From: Microbacterium terregens | GTDB taxonomy: Bacteria > Pseudomonadota > Alphaproteobacteria > Sphingomonadales > Sphingomonadaceae | DNA: 64,000 bases | Assembly (NCBI RefSeq): GCF_027922045.1 | Contig: NZ_BSEX01000012.1 | Location: 62,001 to 126,000, forward strand | Direction: 5' to 3' | Shown: positions 36,055-45,163 of the stretch, piece after piece | Layout of the letters: the number at the start of each line of letters is the position of its first letter | Numbering within the stretch: position 1 is the stretch's first letter | Translations under genes and position numbers: made by a program | The notes under the pieces: model-generated | The model's input: only the letters and a program-made list of their open reading frames with translations | Told to the model about the DNA's origin: nothing | The model's database searches: none

Positions 36055-36696
36055 ATGAATCGCGGGCGAAAGGTCGTTCCTCCGCCTCTTGGCAACGGCT
36101 TCAACTCCAAGCTCATTATGCTGAAGGACCGGCAGGAACTGCCGGCAGAGCCTGAGTCGGACGGCCTGTACTGGGTCCTCTCCGGAGCGCTTCAAACCAG
36201 CATCATCTCGGAAGACGGCCGGCGGTGGATCGGCGGCTTCTACCTGCCGGGCGAGTTTCTCCTTCTCGAGCGTGACGAGGTGCGCAGCCAGTTCGCGCAG
36301 GCTCTGTGCCCGACGTCGCTCATCATGACCCACCGAAGCGTGCTCGAGGGGCTATGGCGGTTCGATCAATTCACCTGTGTCACCATCACGACGTGGTTCC
36401 TTCGGACGTACCGCGTCGCACTTCGCACGGGCTTCCTCCTGGGCCGATCGAACGCCATGGAAAGACTGGCGTTTCTCCTGCTCGACCTCATGCAGAGGCT
36501 CGAGGGACGCCGGCACTTCCATTTGCTCATGTCCAGGGCCGATATCGGCGATCACCTAGGGCTCACGAGCGAGACCGTCACGCGGACGTTCACGCTTCTC
36601 CAGCGGCACAGCTACGTGCAGGTGAATGGTCGTCACCTGGAGATCCTGGATCCGGCCGGTCTGGCCCGCCTGGCCTCCGCAGTGGTCACAACCTGA
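36055..36696 (+). CDS. Crp/Fnr-family regulator (candidate box-binding protein)
   Basis: 213 aa from ATG 36055 behind GGAGAGGGAG; ATG 36034 is in frame. Cyclic-nucleotide-like beta-barrel with LYWVLSGALQTSIISEDGRRWIGGFYLPGEFLLLE, dimer helix, then a winged helix: RADIGDHLGLTSETVTRTFTLLQ. The recognition helix has E-T-V-T-R, matching E-T-I-S-R of Fnr, whose Glu and Arg read TGA. The N-terminal Fe-S cysteines of Fnr are missing; only two Cys exist (ALCPTS, FTCVTI). So DNA choice should be Fnr-like but signal sensing different. It is the best candidate for the CTGA-N6-TCAG boxes. Confidence 0.88.
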   Translation: MNRGRKVVPPPLGNGFNSKLIMLKDRQELPAEPESDGLYWVLSGALQTSIISEDGRRWIGGFYLPGEFLLLERDEVRSQFAQALCPTSLIMTHRSVLEGLWRFDQFTCVTITTWFLRTYRVALRTGFLLGRSNAMERLAFLLLDLMQRLEGRRHFHLLMSRADIGDHLGLTSETVTRTFTLLQRHSYVQVNGRHLEILDPAGLARLASAVVTT

Positions 36697-36783
36697 GCTC
36701 CTCTCAGCCGAGCGCCGATTATGTGACATGTGGTCCTGCCTCTGCTATAGCGCACGCGCTATGCAGAAGGGGTCGGGACACGA

Positions 36784-37518
36784 ATGAAATTCATACCGTG
36801 TGAAGACTGCGCGCTTCGCCGGTGGGCGCTGTTCAAGCAATTTACAGCGCCCGAGTTAGGCTTTGTGCGAGCGCTCAAGAGCAACCAGGTGGATGTTCCG
36901 GCCCGGCGCGTCATCATCGAGCCCGGTCGCTTCGGCGGGCAACTCTACACGCTCTATGCTGGCTGGGCTTATCGCTACAAGCTGACACCGAACGGCCAGC
37001 GACAGATCGTTGACGTCCTGCTCCCCGGCAGCCTGATCGGGCTTCAGCAGCTGATGTTGGGGGATTCCGAAAGCGGCGTCGAAAGCCTGACACCGGTGAC
37101 GCTCTGCGTGTTGACCGGCCGGCATATCGACGAGCTGTTTCAGCAGCATAGCCAGTTATCCGAGGCGATGGTCTTCGCACTCATGGAGGATCAGCGCCGC
37201 GCCGATCGGCACATGGCGCTGGTCGCCAAGCAGAACGGCCCGGAACGTCTCGCCTACTTCCTGCTTGAGCTCGTCGACCGATTAGCGGCGCTTGGCCTTG
37301 GCCAGGACGCGATGTCCTACTTCCCGCTGCAGCGCCGTCATTTGGCCGATCTGCTTGGACTGTCCGAGACGCATGTCAGCCGCTCGATGCGGGAATTGCG
37401 CCGCGATGATCTCGCGACAATCGCCTCGAACTCGCTGATCATCCGTAACCGATTGGCCATGACCACCTTGTCGGGTTATACGCTGGCCACCCGACAGCGC
37501 CCTCGCCTCCTGCTCTGA
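36784..37518 (+). CDS. Second Crp/Fnr-family regulator
   Basis: 244 aa. Begins MKFIPCEDCALRRWALFKQF with a CxxC pair at residues 6 and 9 and a later Cys near 108; a fourth cluster ligand is not obvious. Beta-barrel with LYTLYAGWAYRYKLTPNGQRQIVDVLLPGSLIG, long helix, then HLADLLGLSETHVSRSMRELRRDDL. The helix reads T-H-V-S-R, the alphaproteobacterial 'HV.R' variant rather than E-x3-R, so its operator probably differs. It follows the first regulator by 87 bp and may respond to oxygen or redox. Confidence 0.87.
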   Translation: MKFIPCEDCALRRWALFKQFTAPELGFVRALKSNQVDVPARRVIIEPGRFGGQLYTLYAGWAYRYKLTPNGQRQIVDVLLPGSLIGLQQLMLGDSESGVESLTPVTLCVLTGRHIDELFQQHSQLSEAMVFALMEDQRRADRHMALVAKQNGPERLAYFLLELVDRLAALGLGQDAMSYFPLQRRHLADLLGLSETHVSRSMRELRRDDLATIASNSLIIRNRLAMTTLSGYTLATRQRPRLLL

Positions 37519-37579
37519 GCATCGCAAGAAGCTGGCGACTTGACCCAGTTCCGCGGCCCGAACGCCGCGATCGGCGCGA

Positions 37580-37608
37580 CCCGCCCGCAGGCCCTCCCCA
37601 CGGGCGGG
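37580..37608. terminator. Hairpin between the second regulator and hsp20
   Basis: Stem CCCGCCCG / CGGGCGGG with a 13-base loop in the gap between convergent genes. No T run. Confidence 0.5.
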
Positions 37609-37614
37609 CAGTGG

Positions 37615-38127
37615 TCATGCCGCAGGCACGTTGACCGGGATACGACGAACGTTCTCGCTCGCCGCTGCGGCCTTCGGCACCGCGACGGTGAGGACGCCGT
37701 TCTTGAACGTCGCACTGGCCTTTTCCTGCTCGATGTCCCGAGGCAGGCCGATGCGCCGCTCGAAACGCCCATAGCTGCGCTCGGAGTAGCCGCGGTCCTT
37801 GTCCTCGACCTCCGACTTCTTCTCGCCGCGCAGCGTGAGGACGCCCTCCTCCACGATCACTTCAACGTCCTTCTCGTCGAGCCCGGGGAGTTCGGCGGTC
37901 ACGCGGATCTCCTTGTCGGTCTCGGCAAGCTCCACGCTCGGGGCGAGCACGCCACGGCCGGCGCCGGCGAGAGCGGGCACGCCGAAGCCGCGGAAAACGT
38001 CGTCGAACAGTCGATTCACCTCCCGGTGCAACGAAAATAGCGGGTCGCTGACGTCGCCCGCAGCGCTGACCTGCGCGGGAACGCGGTTCTCCTGACGGCT
38101 CCAGGGGATCAGATCACGAATGGCCAT
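37615..38127 (-). CDS. hsp20: Hsp20 small heat-shock protein (second copy)
   Basis: 170 aa. Starts MAIRDLIPWSR; N-terminal FSLHREVNRLFDDVFRGFG, then the alpha-crystallin domain: PSVELAETDKEIRVTAELPG, EEGVLTLRGEKKSE, YGRFERRIGLPRDI, FKNGVLTVAVPK. It belongs to the class with the RGEKK and ERxYGRFER motifs and differs from the IbpA-like copy at 17.1 kb. An IS3 element inserted 10 bp before the ATG has cut off its native ribosome site and promoter, so expression is probably reduced or now depends on the IS. Confidence 0.92.
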   Translation of the reverse strand: MAIRDLIPWSRQENRVPAQVSAAGDVSDPLFSLHREVNRLFDDVFRGFGVPALAGAGRGVLAPSVELAETDKEIRVTAELPGLDEKDVEVIVEEGVLTLRGEKKSEVEDKDRGYSERSYGRFERRIGLPRDIEQEKASATFKNGVLTVAVPKAAAASENVRRIPVNVPAA

Positions 38128-38187
38128 GAATCCTAACTGAACCGCGCCGGGTTTGTCGGAGGCCCCAACTCCTGAGAGGAAGGGGCT

Positions 38188-38514
38188 ATGACGAGCAAGA
38201 CGACGAACAAGTTCTCACCTGAGGTACGCGCCCGGGCGGTGCGGATGGTGCTGGACCACGAGAAGGATCATCCGTCGCGCTGGGCGGCTGTGGTGTCGAT
38301 CGCGGCGAAGATCGGGTGCGCGGGCCAGACGCTGCACGAGTGGGTGAAGAAGGCCGAGGTCGACAGCGGCACGCGCGCCGGGGTGCCGAGCGACGTCGCC
38401 GACCGGATGAAGGCGCTGGAGCGGGAGAACCGCGAACTGCGCCAGGCCAACGAGATCCTGCGCAAGGCGTCCGCATATTTTGCGATGGCGGAGCTCGACC
38501 GCCGAGCGAGGTGA
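38188..38514 (+). CDS. IS3-family transposase OrfA
   Basis: 108 aa. Helix-turn-helix ([37 protein letters not shown]) and a leucine-zipper-like end [26 protein letters not shown], standard for OrfA. Its TGA overlaps the orfB ATG (TGATG). Confidence 0.93.
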   Translation: MTSKTTNKFSPEVRARAVRMVLDHEKDHPSRWAAVVSIAAKIGCAGQTLHEWVKKAEVDSGTRAGVPSDVADRMKALERENRELRQANEILRKASAYFAMAELDRRAR

Positions 38515-39419
38515 TGGTGTCGTTCATCGACGCGCATCGCAAGGTGTACGGGGTCGAGCCGATCTGCCGGGTTCTGCCGATCGCCCCGTCGACCTATCAT
38601 GCTCACACAGCCAGAAGGATTGAGCCGACCAAGAGGTCGGCTCGGGCTCGGCGTGATGATGCGCTTGGGTCGGAGGTGCGCCGCATATTCGAGGAGAACT
38701 TCCGCGTCTACGGCGTGCGCAAGGTCTGGCGGCAGCTGCGGCGCGAAGGGTTCGACGTCGCCCGCTGCACCGTTGCCCGCCTGATGCGGGCGATGGGCCT
38801 GGCCGGCGTGATCCGCGGCAAGCCGGTCCGCACCACCATCAGCGACAGAGCAGCGCCATGCCCGCTCGACCGGGTGAACCGGCAGTTCCGTGCGCCGGCG
38901 CCGAACATGCTGTGGGTGTCGGACTTCACCTATGTCGCGACCTGGGCGGGGTTCGTCTACGTCGCCTTCGTCATCGACACCTATGCCCGCCGTATCGTCG
39001 GCTGGCGCACCAGCAGGACGGCGCATGCCAGCTTCGTCCTGGACGCGCTCGAGCAGGCGCTCCATGACCGCCGACCGGTTCATCGCGGTGGCCTGGTCCA
39101 TCATAGCGACCGCGGGTCGCAATACGTATCGATCAAGTACACCGAGCGCCTAGCCGAGGCCGGGATCGAGCCCTCGGTCGGCAGCGTCGGCGACAGCTAT
39201 GACAACGCTTTGGCCGAGACGATCAACGGCCTCTACAAGGCCGAGGTGATCCACCGGCGCGGGCCGTGGCGCAACTTCGAAGCAGTCGAGTACGCTACCC
39301 TTGAGTGGGTGGACTGGTTCAACCATCGCCGGCTGCTCGAACCCATCGGCAACATCCCGCCTGCCGAAGCCGAGGAGCAATACTATGCTGCCGCGGACAT
39401 CATCGATATGGCAGCGTGA
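38514..39419 (+). CDS. IS3-family transposase OrfB (DDE integrase)
   Basis: 301 aa. HTH_21 region [20 protein letters not shown] and rve core with catalytic residues in [17 protein letters not shown] and [18 protein letters not shown] (DDE). The orfA frame overlaps, allowing either coupled translation or a frameshifted OrfAB fusion. Intact. Confidence 0.94.
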   Translation: MVSFIDAHRKVYGVEPICRVLPIAPSTYHAHTARRIEPTKRSARARRDDALGSEVRRIFEENFRVYGVRKVWRQLRREGFDVARCTVARLMRAMGLAGVIRGKPVRTTISDRAAPCPLDRVNRQFRAPAPNMLWVSDFTYVATWAGFVYVAFVIDTYARRIVGWRTSRTAHASFVLDALEQALHDRRPVHRGGLVHHSDRGSQYVSIKYTERLAEAGIEPSVGSVGDSYDNALAETINGLYKAEVIHRRGPWRNFEAVEYATLEWVDWFNHRRLLEPIGNIPPAEAEEQYYAAADIIDMAA

Positions 39420-39653
39420 CTCACATCCAACGGCCTCCGGCAAACCCGGCGCGGTTCAAACTCCTTCTCACAACGTCTTCATGTGAAGGCCGCTCGAGCG
39501 CTTCTTTGGCGGCCTCAGGTGACCTCACCGGCGCGAGACTGCCCCTTCCAAGCATTTGGACGGAAAACTTGAGGCCTCACCTTCAGAACCTCTGCTTTTC
39601 AGCAACGCGGTCGGTTGAGACAGCCATTCCTAAGCTGGCGCCTCATACTCTCA

Positions 39654-39667
39654 CTGATCTAGCTCAG
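39654..39667. promoter_or_regulatory. CTGA-N6-TCAG box between hsp20 and the orphan kinase
   Basis: CTGATCTAGCTCAG, exact. Rightward, TATCCT begins 23 bp after it. Leftward, TAGGAA begins 21 bp after it; before the IS insertion this promoter would have served hsp20. Confidence 0.82.
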
Positions 39668-39750
39668 TCCAAGATCGGCAGCGGTCGCGATATCCTGCAA
39701 CGTAAGAGCGCGACCGTAGTTCGGAAGCAGCGGCCATCGAAGGAGTGGTC

Positions 39751-40491
39751 ATGGACATCGCAGTCGTCTTAAACAGTACCCCCGATCCATTCGTCGGTCA
39801 GTCGGACATGGTGATGCGCGGCATGGCGCAGGATCTCGACAACATGCTGGCGGTGATAGCCTCCGGGCTGGTCTCGATCGAACGAGGGGCTGATCCGCAG
39901 CAGCTGTCGCGGCTGCTGGCCGAAATGAGGCGCGCGATACGAAATGCTGCCTCTATGAGCGACGATATAGCGGAACTCAGTGTCGGTCCGGTAATGACGC
40001 GCGAGCAGGTTTCGCTGGCCGTGGCCCTGCGGGAGTTGGAGGACAGAGCCCGTGCCATTCTGGGAGAGGGCGTCGATCTTCGCACGGAGATCGCACGGGA
40101 CCTGTGGAGGGTTCATGTCGTGCCGAGCTACCTCCGCTTTGCCCTGTGTAATCTCCTTGCGAATGCCGCCGACGCGATGCCCAAGGGCGGCGCTCTCGTC
40201 GTTCGGGCCTTCAACACGTTCCGCCGTGCCCCCACCGCCGCCGGAGGGGCCGCCGGCGACTTCGTCCGGATCGAAATCATCGATTCCGGCGAAGGGATTG
40301 CACCGGATGTCCTGAGCCGCGTCTTCGATCCCTTCTTCACGACCCGACAATCGCTTGGCCGGACCGGCCTTGGCCTCCGCCAGGTTCAGCGGTTCGCACG
40401 TCAATTCGGCGGCGACGTCGTGATCGAAAGTGATCTCGGATCTGGAACGCGGGTCATCCTCCACCTACCTCGAGCAGCGTCTCGTACTTGA
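39751..40491 (+). CDS. Histidine-kinase-like ATPase lacking the phospho-accepting His
   Basis: 246 aa from ATG 39751 behind GAAGGAG. The H-box position reads MAQDLDNMLAVI, where related kinases have (A)HDFNNLL, so His is replaced by Gln. The catalytic domain is complete: N-box NLLANAADAMP, G1 DSGEGIAPDVLSRVFDPFFTT, G2 GRTGLGL. There is no membrane helix or PAS domain. It may bind ATP and act as a pseudo-kinase or a partner for another kinase (for instance the one at 54.7-56.7 kb). It has its own box. Confidence 0.8.
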   Translation: MDIAVVLNSTPDPFVGQSDMVMRGMAQDLDNMLAVIASGLVSIERGADPQQLSRLLAEMRRAIRNAASMSDDIAELSVGPVMTREQVSLAVALRELEDRARAILGEGVDLRTEIARDLWRVHVVPSYLRFALCNLLANAADAMPKGGALVVRAFNTFRRAPTAAGGAAGDFVRIEIIDSGEGIAPDVLSRVFDPFFTTRQSLGRTGLGLRQVQRFARQFGGDVVIESDLGSGTRVILHLPRAASRT

Positions 40492-40648
40492 AAGCGCAGC
40501 CCTTGAGCGCCTGCTCCGCACACTGGACCTGAAACCAAGACGAACGCTGCCCACCGTCCTCATGGCGCCTACTTCGGATCAAGGTACTCCCCTCACAGCC
40601 AGATCTTGGACCCCCGCCTGTGTCACTCGGGAAGCCTTCGTGCGCTGA

Positions 40649-43108
40649 TCAGGCGATCAACCGGCTCCACGATCCATAGCGCCCCACAATCGCCCCTCTC
40701 CTGACGCTCAGTCCGATCAATGCCAGGCCCAGCAGCACATCATAGACGGCGTGCGTAGCCCCTGCGCCGAAGACGAACGGCGTGACGCAAAGCGCCGCTC
40801 CGATGGGGATGAGCAGGACGCGCACGGGTCGAGCGACCTCGGCAGCCGCTATCGAGATCACCGTCAACGCGAGCGATCCGAGAAGATGATCCCAATCAGC
40901 GATCGGCGGCTCCGCGCCGAATGTGAGCCGCGTGAACGGAAGCGATGCCGCCAGCGCCGCCGCGATTGCCAGGTTCCACGGTAGGCTAACGCCCCCGATC
41001 GCCACATCCTTCATGATCACGCGGGCCGGTCGGTCGAACTCATCAGGCACATCCCGGCTGTCGCCTTCATCGGTGTCTCCGAACAGGAACACGCGAAGCA
41101 CATTCTTCCCCGCTCGTGCGCGTCGGCGGAGGAACTGGCCGACGGCCACCATCTCGTCCAGGGAGTAGGGTATCTGGATCAGCATCGCCGCGGCACCGAT
41201 CAGCGCAAGCGTGCTCCAGGTCCCGATCCAGATGGGCTGGATGATGATGAAGAAAATCGAGACCACGCCGAGCGGAGCGATCATCAGTCCGAACAGAAGG
41301 ACGAGCCATGGCATCGTTCTCCAGCGCGCACGCGAACCGACGATCCCCGTGAGGATCTCCAGAGCATAAGTGTAGCCCCCGAGTGCCGCATCCGAAACTG
41401 GCCATGCCTCGGAGACGTCACTCGTGATGATCTCCTCGGTGCCGTTCCGCGGGTCATCGGTCCTGCCCTGGAAGAACGGCTCCCAGACGTCCTCGACATA
41501 ACCAAGCTGGTAAGCCGCGAGGTAGCGCGAGACATAAAGACCAACCAGTGCGAGGCCGATGATCGGGATGCGCTGGGTCCAGCTCGAGGGGTTGTACGAC
41601 CACCCGGGAGGAACTTCGGGTCCGTTCACGCGCGCCAGCGCAGACGGTCCGACCTCGGGCTTCGTTCCGACCGCGAAGCCGAAGATCAACATTCCGACCA
41701 GCGTGTCGGACAGATAGGCGGTCGAATTGCCTGTCCACAGCACAAAGGGAGCCGCCATGACCACAGCGCCGATTGCGGCCGAGATCCAGCGCGCCCATCC
41801 CGCATGCCAACTCAGTGACAGCGCTGCGACCGCAATCAGCAGCAATCCCGAGCCGATCTCCGTCCACCGCAGCATGGGCTCGACCACGCCGATCAGTGGC
41901 GGTTGCGTGACCAACCAGGTACCCAACATGATGTTGACGAAGTGGGCCCAGCGCGTCTCGCTATGCTCCTTGCGGTAGCGCTCGTCGCTTGCGCGCCTGA
42001 CTTCCTCGGGATGGCTACCCAGCGCGGCCGCATCTACGAGGTCCTGGGGTGGCTGCAGACCGTTTCTGCGATACCAGGAAAGGGGGTCGCGCTTTAGTGC
42101 CTCGATCAGTTTCGGAAGCTCATCCTTCAACCGGTGGCGCGGTCGCCAGCCCAGGAGCTTCTCCGCGCGGCCGATATCGAGCGCGTAATGGTCGTCGGCG
42201 AGGCGGATCATGAAGGGTTTGATGAACGGCTTCTCGCCCTGATCGATCGCATCCGGCACGACCGGCTCGAGCTTGTCCTGTGCCCATACTCCGACGGCCG
42301 CGATGGGCTTCGGAACGCGAAGCGTCGGCCAGTCCTGGATACCGTGGATGAGGTATCCAATCTCATCCTGCAGCGCGTCATATCCTAGCGCCTCCGGCTC
42401 GCCGATCAGGATCTCGGTCTGCGGAGGCAGCTCGCCGCGACGTTCGACCGTAAGGCGGACCGCCTCGACAAGATCCTCGCGGTGCACCATCGACTGCCCA
42501 ACCAGGGGCGAGCCCGAATAGAAGAAGCTCTCGAACTCCCGCTCATAGATGCGGGCGATCTGATTGACGAGGGTGGGGACAGCCGTCTCCTCGTCATACA
42601 CGCCAGCAAAGCGCAAGATCGCATACGGGATCGAACCATGCTCTTCACGAATCACCTGCTCGGCCTGCGCTTTCGACTTCGGATACGCCCAGCCCGGCGC
42701 GATCGGCCAGCTCTCGTCGATCCGATCGCCTGGCGAGCAAGGCGCGTGCACGAGCATGGTGCTCGAGTATACGAACTGTTCGACCTCGAACTCCTGCAAC
42801 CCGCGGATCAGCCGGCGAGTCCCCTCCACGTTTACCGACCGGTAAAGCGGGTGCTCCTCCCCCGTGAAGTCGAAGTAGGCAGCCAGATGGATGACCGACG
42901 CGATGCGCTCGCCATAGGTTGCGCGAATGGTCGAGAGGACGTCGCGGACTGACTCGTCCGACCCCAGGTCCACCTTCATCACCGGAAAGGCCAGCGCATC
43001 TTCCCGCCGGTCGAGGCCGACGATCCGGTAATCCGACGATAGCGCAGCAGCGACCGAGCGGCCGAGATTGCCTGTGGCGCCGGTTACGATGACAAGAGGC
43101 TTCTCCAT
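40649..43108 (-). CDS. NAD-dependent epimerase/dehydratase fused to a polytopic membrane domain
   Basis: 819 aa from MEKPLVIVTG (43108). Residues 1-300 are an extended SDR: nucleotide loop VTGATGNLGRS, active-site YPKSK (Y-x3-K). Residues 390-819 hold about eleven hydrophobic segments in two groups, some resembling SPW-type repeats (WISAAIGAVVMAAPFVLW, NLAIAAALAASLPF). A quinone, isoprenoid or sugar lipid substrate at the membrane is plausible but unproven. A perfect box lies 270 bp upstream. Confidence 0.72.
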   Translation of the reverse strand: MEKPLVIVTGATGNLGRSVAAALSSDYRIVGLDRREDALAFPVMKVDLGSDESVRDVLSTIRATYGERIASVIHLAAYFDFTGEEHPLYRSVNVEGTRRLIRGLQEFEVEQFVYSSTMLVHAPCSPGDRIDESWPIAPGWAYPKSKAQAEQVIREEHGSIPYAILRFAGVYDEETAVPTLVNQIARIYEREFESFFYSGSPLVGQSMVHREDLVEAVRLTVERRGELPPQTEILIGEPEALGYDALQDEIGYLIHGIQDWPTLRVPKPIAAVGVWAQDKLEPVVPDAIDQGEKPFIKPFMIRLADDHYALDIGRAEKLLGWRPRHRLKDELPKLIEALKRDPLSWYRRNGLQPPQDLVDAAALGSHPEEVRRASDERYRKEHSETRWAHFVNIMLGTWLVTQPPLIGVVEPMLRWTEIGSGLLLIAVAALSLSWHAGWARWISAAIGAVVMAAPFVLWTGNSTAYLSDTLVGMLIFGFAVGTKPEVGPSALARVNGPEVPPGWSYNPSSWTQRIPIIGLALVGLYVSRYLAAYQLGYVEDVWEPFFQGRTDDPRNGTEEIITSDVSEAWPVSDAALGGYTYALEILTGIVGSRARWRTMPWLVLLFGLMIAPLGVVSIFFIIIQPIWIGTWSTLALIGAAAMLIQIPYSLDEMVAVGQFLRRRARAGKNVLRVFLFGDTDEGDSRDVPDEFDRPARVIMKDVAIGGVSLPWNLAIAAALAASLPFTRLTFGAEPPIADWDHLLGSLALTVISIAAAEVARPVRVLLIPIGAALCVTPFVFGAGATHAVYDVLLGLALIGLSVRRGAIVGRYGSWSRLIA

Positions 43109-43376
43109 GTGAACGCTTCCCGATCTGTCGCGCGTTTCCTGCCTGGCCAGACCGTCCCGACCGAAAGGTCGAAGCGGCGGTGGCGCGGTCACGCTGGCAT
43201 CAAGAACCAGTGTCATGCAGGAGCGCGAAGCTGGAGCTGGCGCGATCATCGCATCCGCCCCGACCCCGCGCAGCGCATCACGACCTTGCTCCGGCCCTTC
43301 ATCCCCAAGAAGCTTCGTGCTTGCGGTTCCGAAGGGGCCGGCATGGATCCCATGCCAATCGTTCGGGCACTTGGTC

Positions 43377-43390
43377 CTGAGCTATGTCAG
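43377..43390. promoter_or_regulatory. CTGA-N6-TCAG box between the epimerase fusion and cardiolipin synthase
   Basis: CTGAGCTATGTCAG, exact and identical to the box at 58260. It lies in a 572-bp gap; no good -10 at class II spacing was seen on either side. Confidence 0.72.
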
Positions 43391-43680
43391 GGCGGCTCCA
43401 TAACCGTCGTGAGACTCCTTGGCGCTTTTCCGGAGGCGACGATGAGAGAGCTGATGCCGATGAGCGCCACCTGGGCATTCGGACGCTCGCAGCCAGGCCT
43501 CCTCACCGGCGATTCCGGCAGACGCGCCTGAGTCCGCACCGTGCAGAGCGCACCACCACTCTCCTCAGCTTACGCTGCGCTGCGCTCAAGCGGACGGCCG
43601 CATTCAGCGAGCATCGTGCGACAGCGGCCCGGCGCAGGGCAAGTCGGCCGCCTCCGGGCTTTTATGTCGCCCGGTGCAGG

Positions 43681-45105
43681 GTGTTGATTGTGGCTCCGGC
43701 TCTCGAATGGTTACTCGCCGGAGCGCCTTGGGCCATTCGCATCGGTGCCTTGATCGTTGTTCCGTTCAGGCGATCGCCGGCGGCAACGCAGAGCTGGCTT
43801 CTTCTTTTCTTCGTCGCCCCTTGGGCAGCGCTCGTTCTGTACCTCGTGATCGGCCGTCCGACCCACCCTCGTTGGCGTCGGGAGCGAGTGGCGCAACTCT
43901 GGCCGATCATCGGCAGGGCAGTCGGCAGTATCGATCGGGTGGCCCTACCCGTCGATCTGCCGCTCGTCCAAGCCTCCACAGCGTCCCTCGTGAGCGGCAT
44001 CGGCCGAATGCCGCCACTACCGGGCAACGCGGTCGAGTTCCTGACGGACTACGAAGCGACCGTGGACCGGCTCGTTCAGGATATCGATGCCGCCACCAGC
44101 CACGTTCACCTCCTCTTCTACATCTTCGCTACGGACGACACCGGGTGGAAGATCATGGCCGCTCTCAAGCGAGCGGCTTCACGAGCGGTGGAGTGCAGGG
44201 TCCTGGTCGATGCGATCGGGTCGCGTGCCTGGGCCGAGCGCCTCGCCCGCGAGTTGCGGACAGCTGAGGTGGAGGTTCATGAGATCCTACCGCTCAGGGT
44301 GCTCGGCCGCACGACGCGCTTCGACCTTCGCAACCACCGCAAAATCGCCGTGATCGACGGTCGCATCGGCTATACCGGCTCCCAGAACATCATTGATGCC
44401 GATCACGGTTGGGGCTGGCCGAACCGCGAAGTGATGGCGCGAGTTAAAGGTCCCGTTGTTGGGGAACTGCAGGCCGTGTTCGTGGCTGACTGGTTCCTTG
44501 AGACCGAAATCGAACTCGCTGACGGCTACCTCTATCCCTCCATCGAGGATGCCGGCGCCAGCCTCGCCCAGGTTCTACCGAGCGGCCCCGATCTCGAACA
44601 TGGCGGCATCGACGAGCTCTTCGTTGCGCTGATCCATTCGGCCCGGGAGCGCGTCCTCATCACGACTCCCTACTTCATCCCCAGCGAGCCGCTGCTGCAA
44701 GCCCTGCAGATTGCCATCCTGCGAGGAGTCGAGGTCCATCTGCTGCTGTCCGGCCGCTCCGATCATCCGCTCGTGCACCTCGCCCAGCAGTCCTACTACT
44801 CCGAGCTGCTGTCGGCAGGCGCGGTGATCCACCTGTTCCAGCCGGGCTTTCTGCACGCCAAGCACATGAGCGTCGATGAGGCAGTCGCCGTCGTCGGATC
44901 GAGCAACGTTGACATGCGATCATTTGCCCTAAATTCGGAGATCAGCCTAGTCCTTTACGACCGCGAGGCGACACTTATCTTGCGCCAGATCGAGCGCTCA
45001 AGGCTGGAACAATCCGTCCCGCTGAGCGCAAGCGACTGGGAGCGCCGCAATCTCGCGCGCAAGTGTGCCGAGAACGTCGCGCGGCTCTTCAGCCCGTTGC
45101 TGTGA
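43681..45105 (+). CDS. cls: Cardiolipin synthase-like phospholipase D protein
   Basis: 474 aa if GTG 43681 is the start; the frame is open from 43384 but the first 100 codons lack bias and homology. Two N-terminal membrane helices (LEWLLAGAPWAIRIGALIVVP, WLLLFFVAPWAALVLYLVIG). Two HKD motifs: RNHRKIAVIDGRIGYTGSQN and HAKHMSVDEAVAVVGSSN. It condenses phosphatidylglycerols into cardiolipin, altering membranes under stress. The start is uncertain. Confidence 0.86.
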   Translation: MLIVAPALEWLLAGAPWAIRIGALIVVPFRRSPAATQSWLLLFFVAPWAALVLYLVIGRPTHPRWRRERVAQLWPIIGRAVGSIDRVALPVDLPLVQASTASLVSGIGRMPPLPGNAVEFLTDYEATVDRLVQDIDAATSHVHLLFYIFATDDTGWKIMAALKRAASRAVECRVLVDAIGSRAWAERLARELRTAEVEVHEILPLRVLGRTTRFDLRNHRKIAVIDGRIGYTGSQNIIDADHGWGWPNREVMARVKGPVVGELQAVFVADWFLETEIELADGYLYPSIEDAGASLAQVLPSGPDLEHGGIDELFVALIHSARERVLITTPYFIPSEPLLQALQIAILRGVEVHLLLSGRSDHPLVHLAQQSYYSELLSAGAVIHLFQPGFLHAKHMSVDEAVAVVGSSNVDMRSFALNSEISLVLYDREATLILRQIERSRLEQSVPLSASDWERRNLARKCAENVARLFSPLL

Positions 45106-45163
45106 TCTGCTCGGACCAGCTGAGCCGGAGAGAGAACGAGACTTTGCTTTTGATGGAATGACC

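Larger units (their letters stand above)
38135..39461. mobile_element. IS3-family insertion sequence with AAC target duplication
   Basis: The element spans 38138-39458 (1321 bp). Its ends are inverted repeats beginning TGAACCGCGCCGGGTTTG at the left and, inverted, at the right, with one internal mismatch in 27. AAC flanks both ends (38135-38137, 39459-39461), a 3-bp duplication as in IS3 relatives. It carries orfA and orfB. Confidence 0.94.

Noticed and set aside
43384..43680. N-terminal 99-codon extension of cardiolipin synthase
   Set aside because: It is Arg/Pro-rich with poor bias and overlaps a regulatory box; the family normally starts near the first membrane helix.
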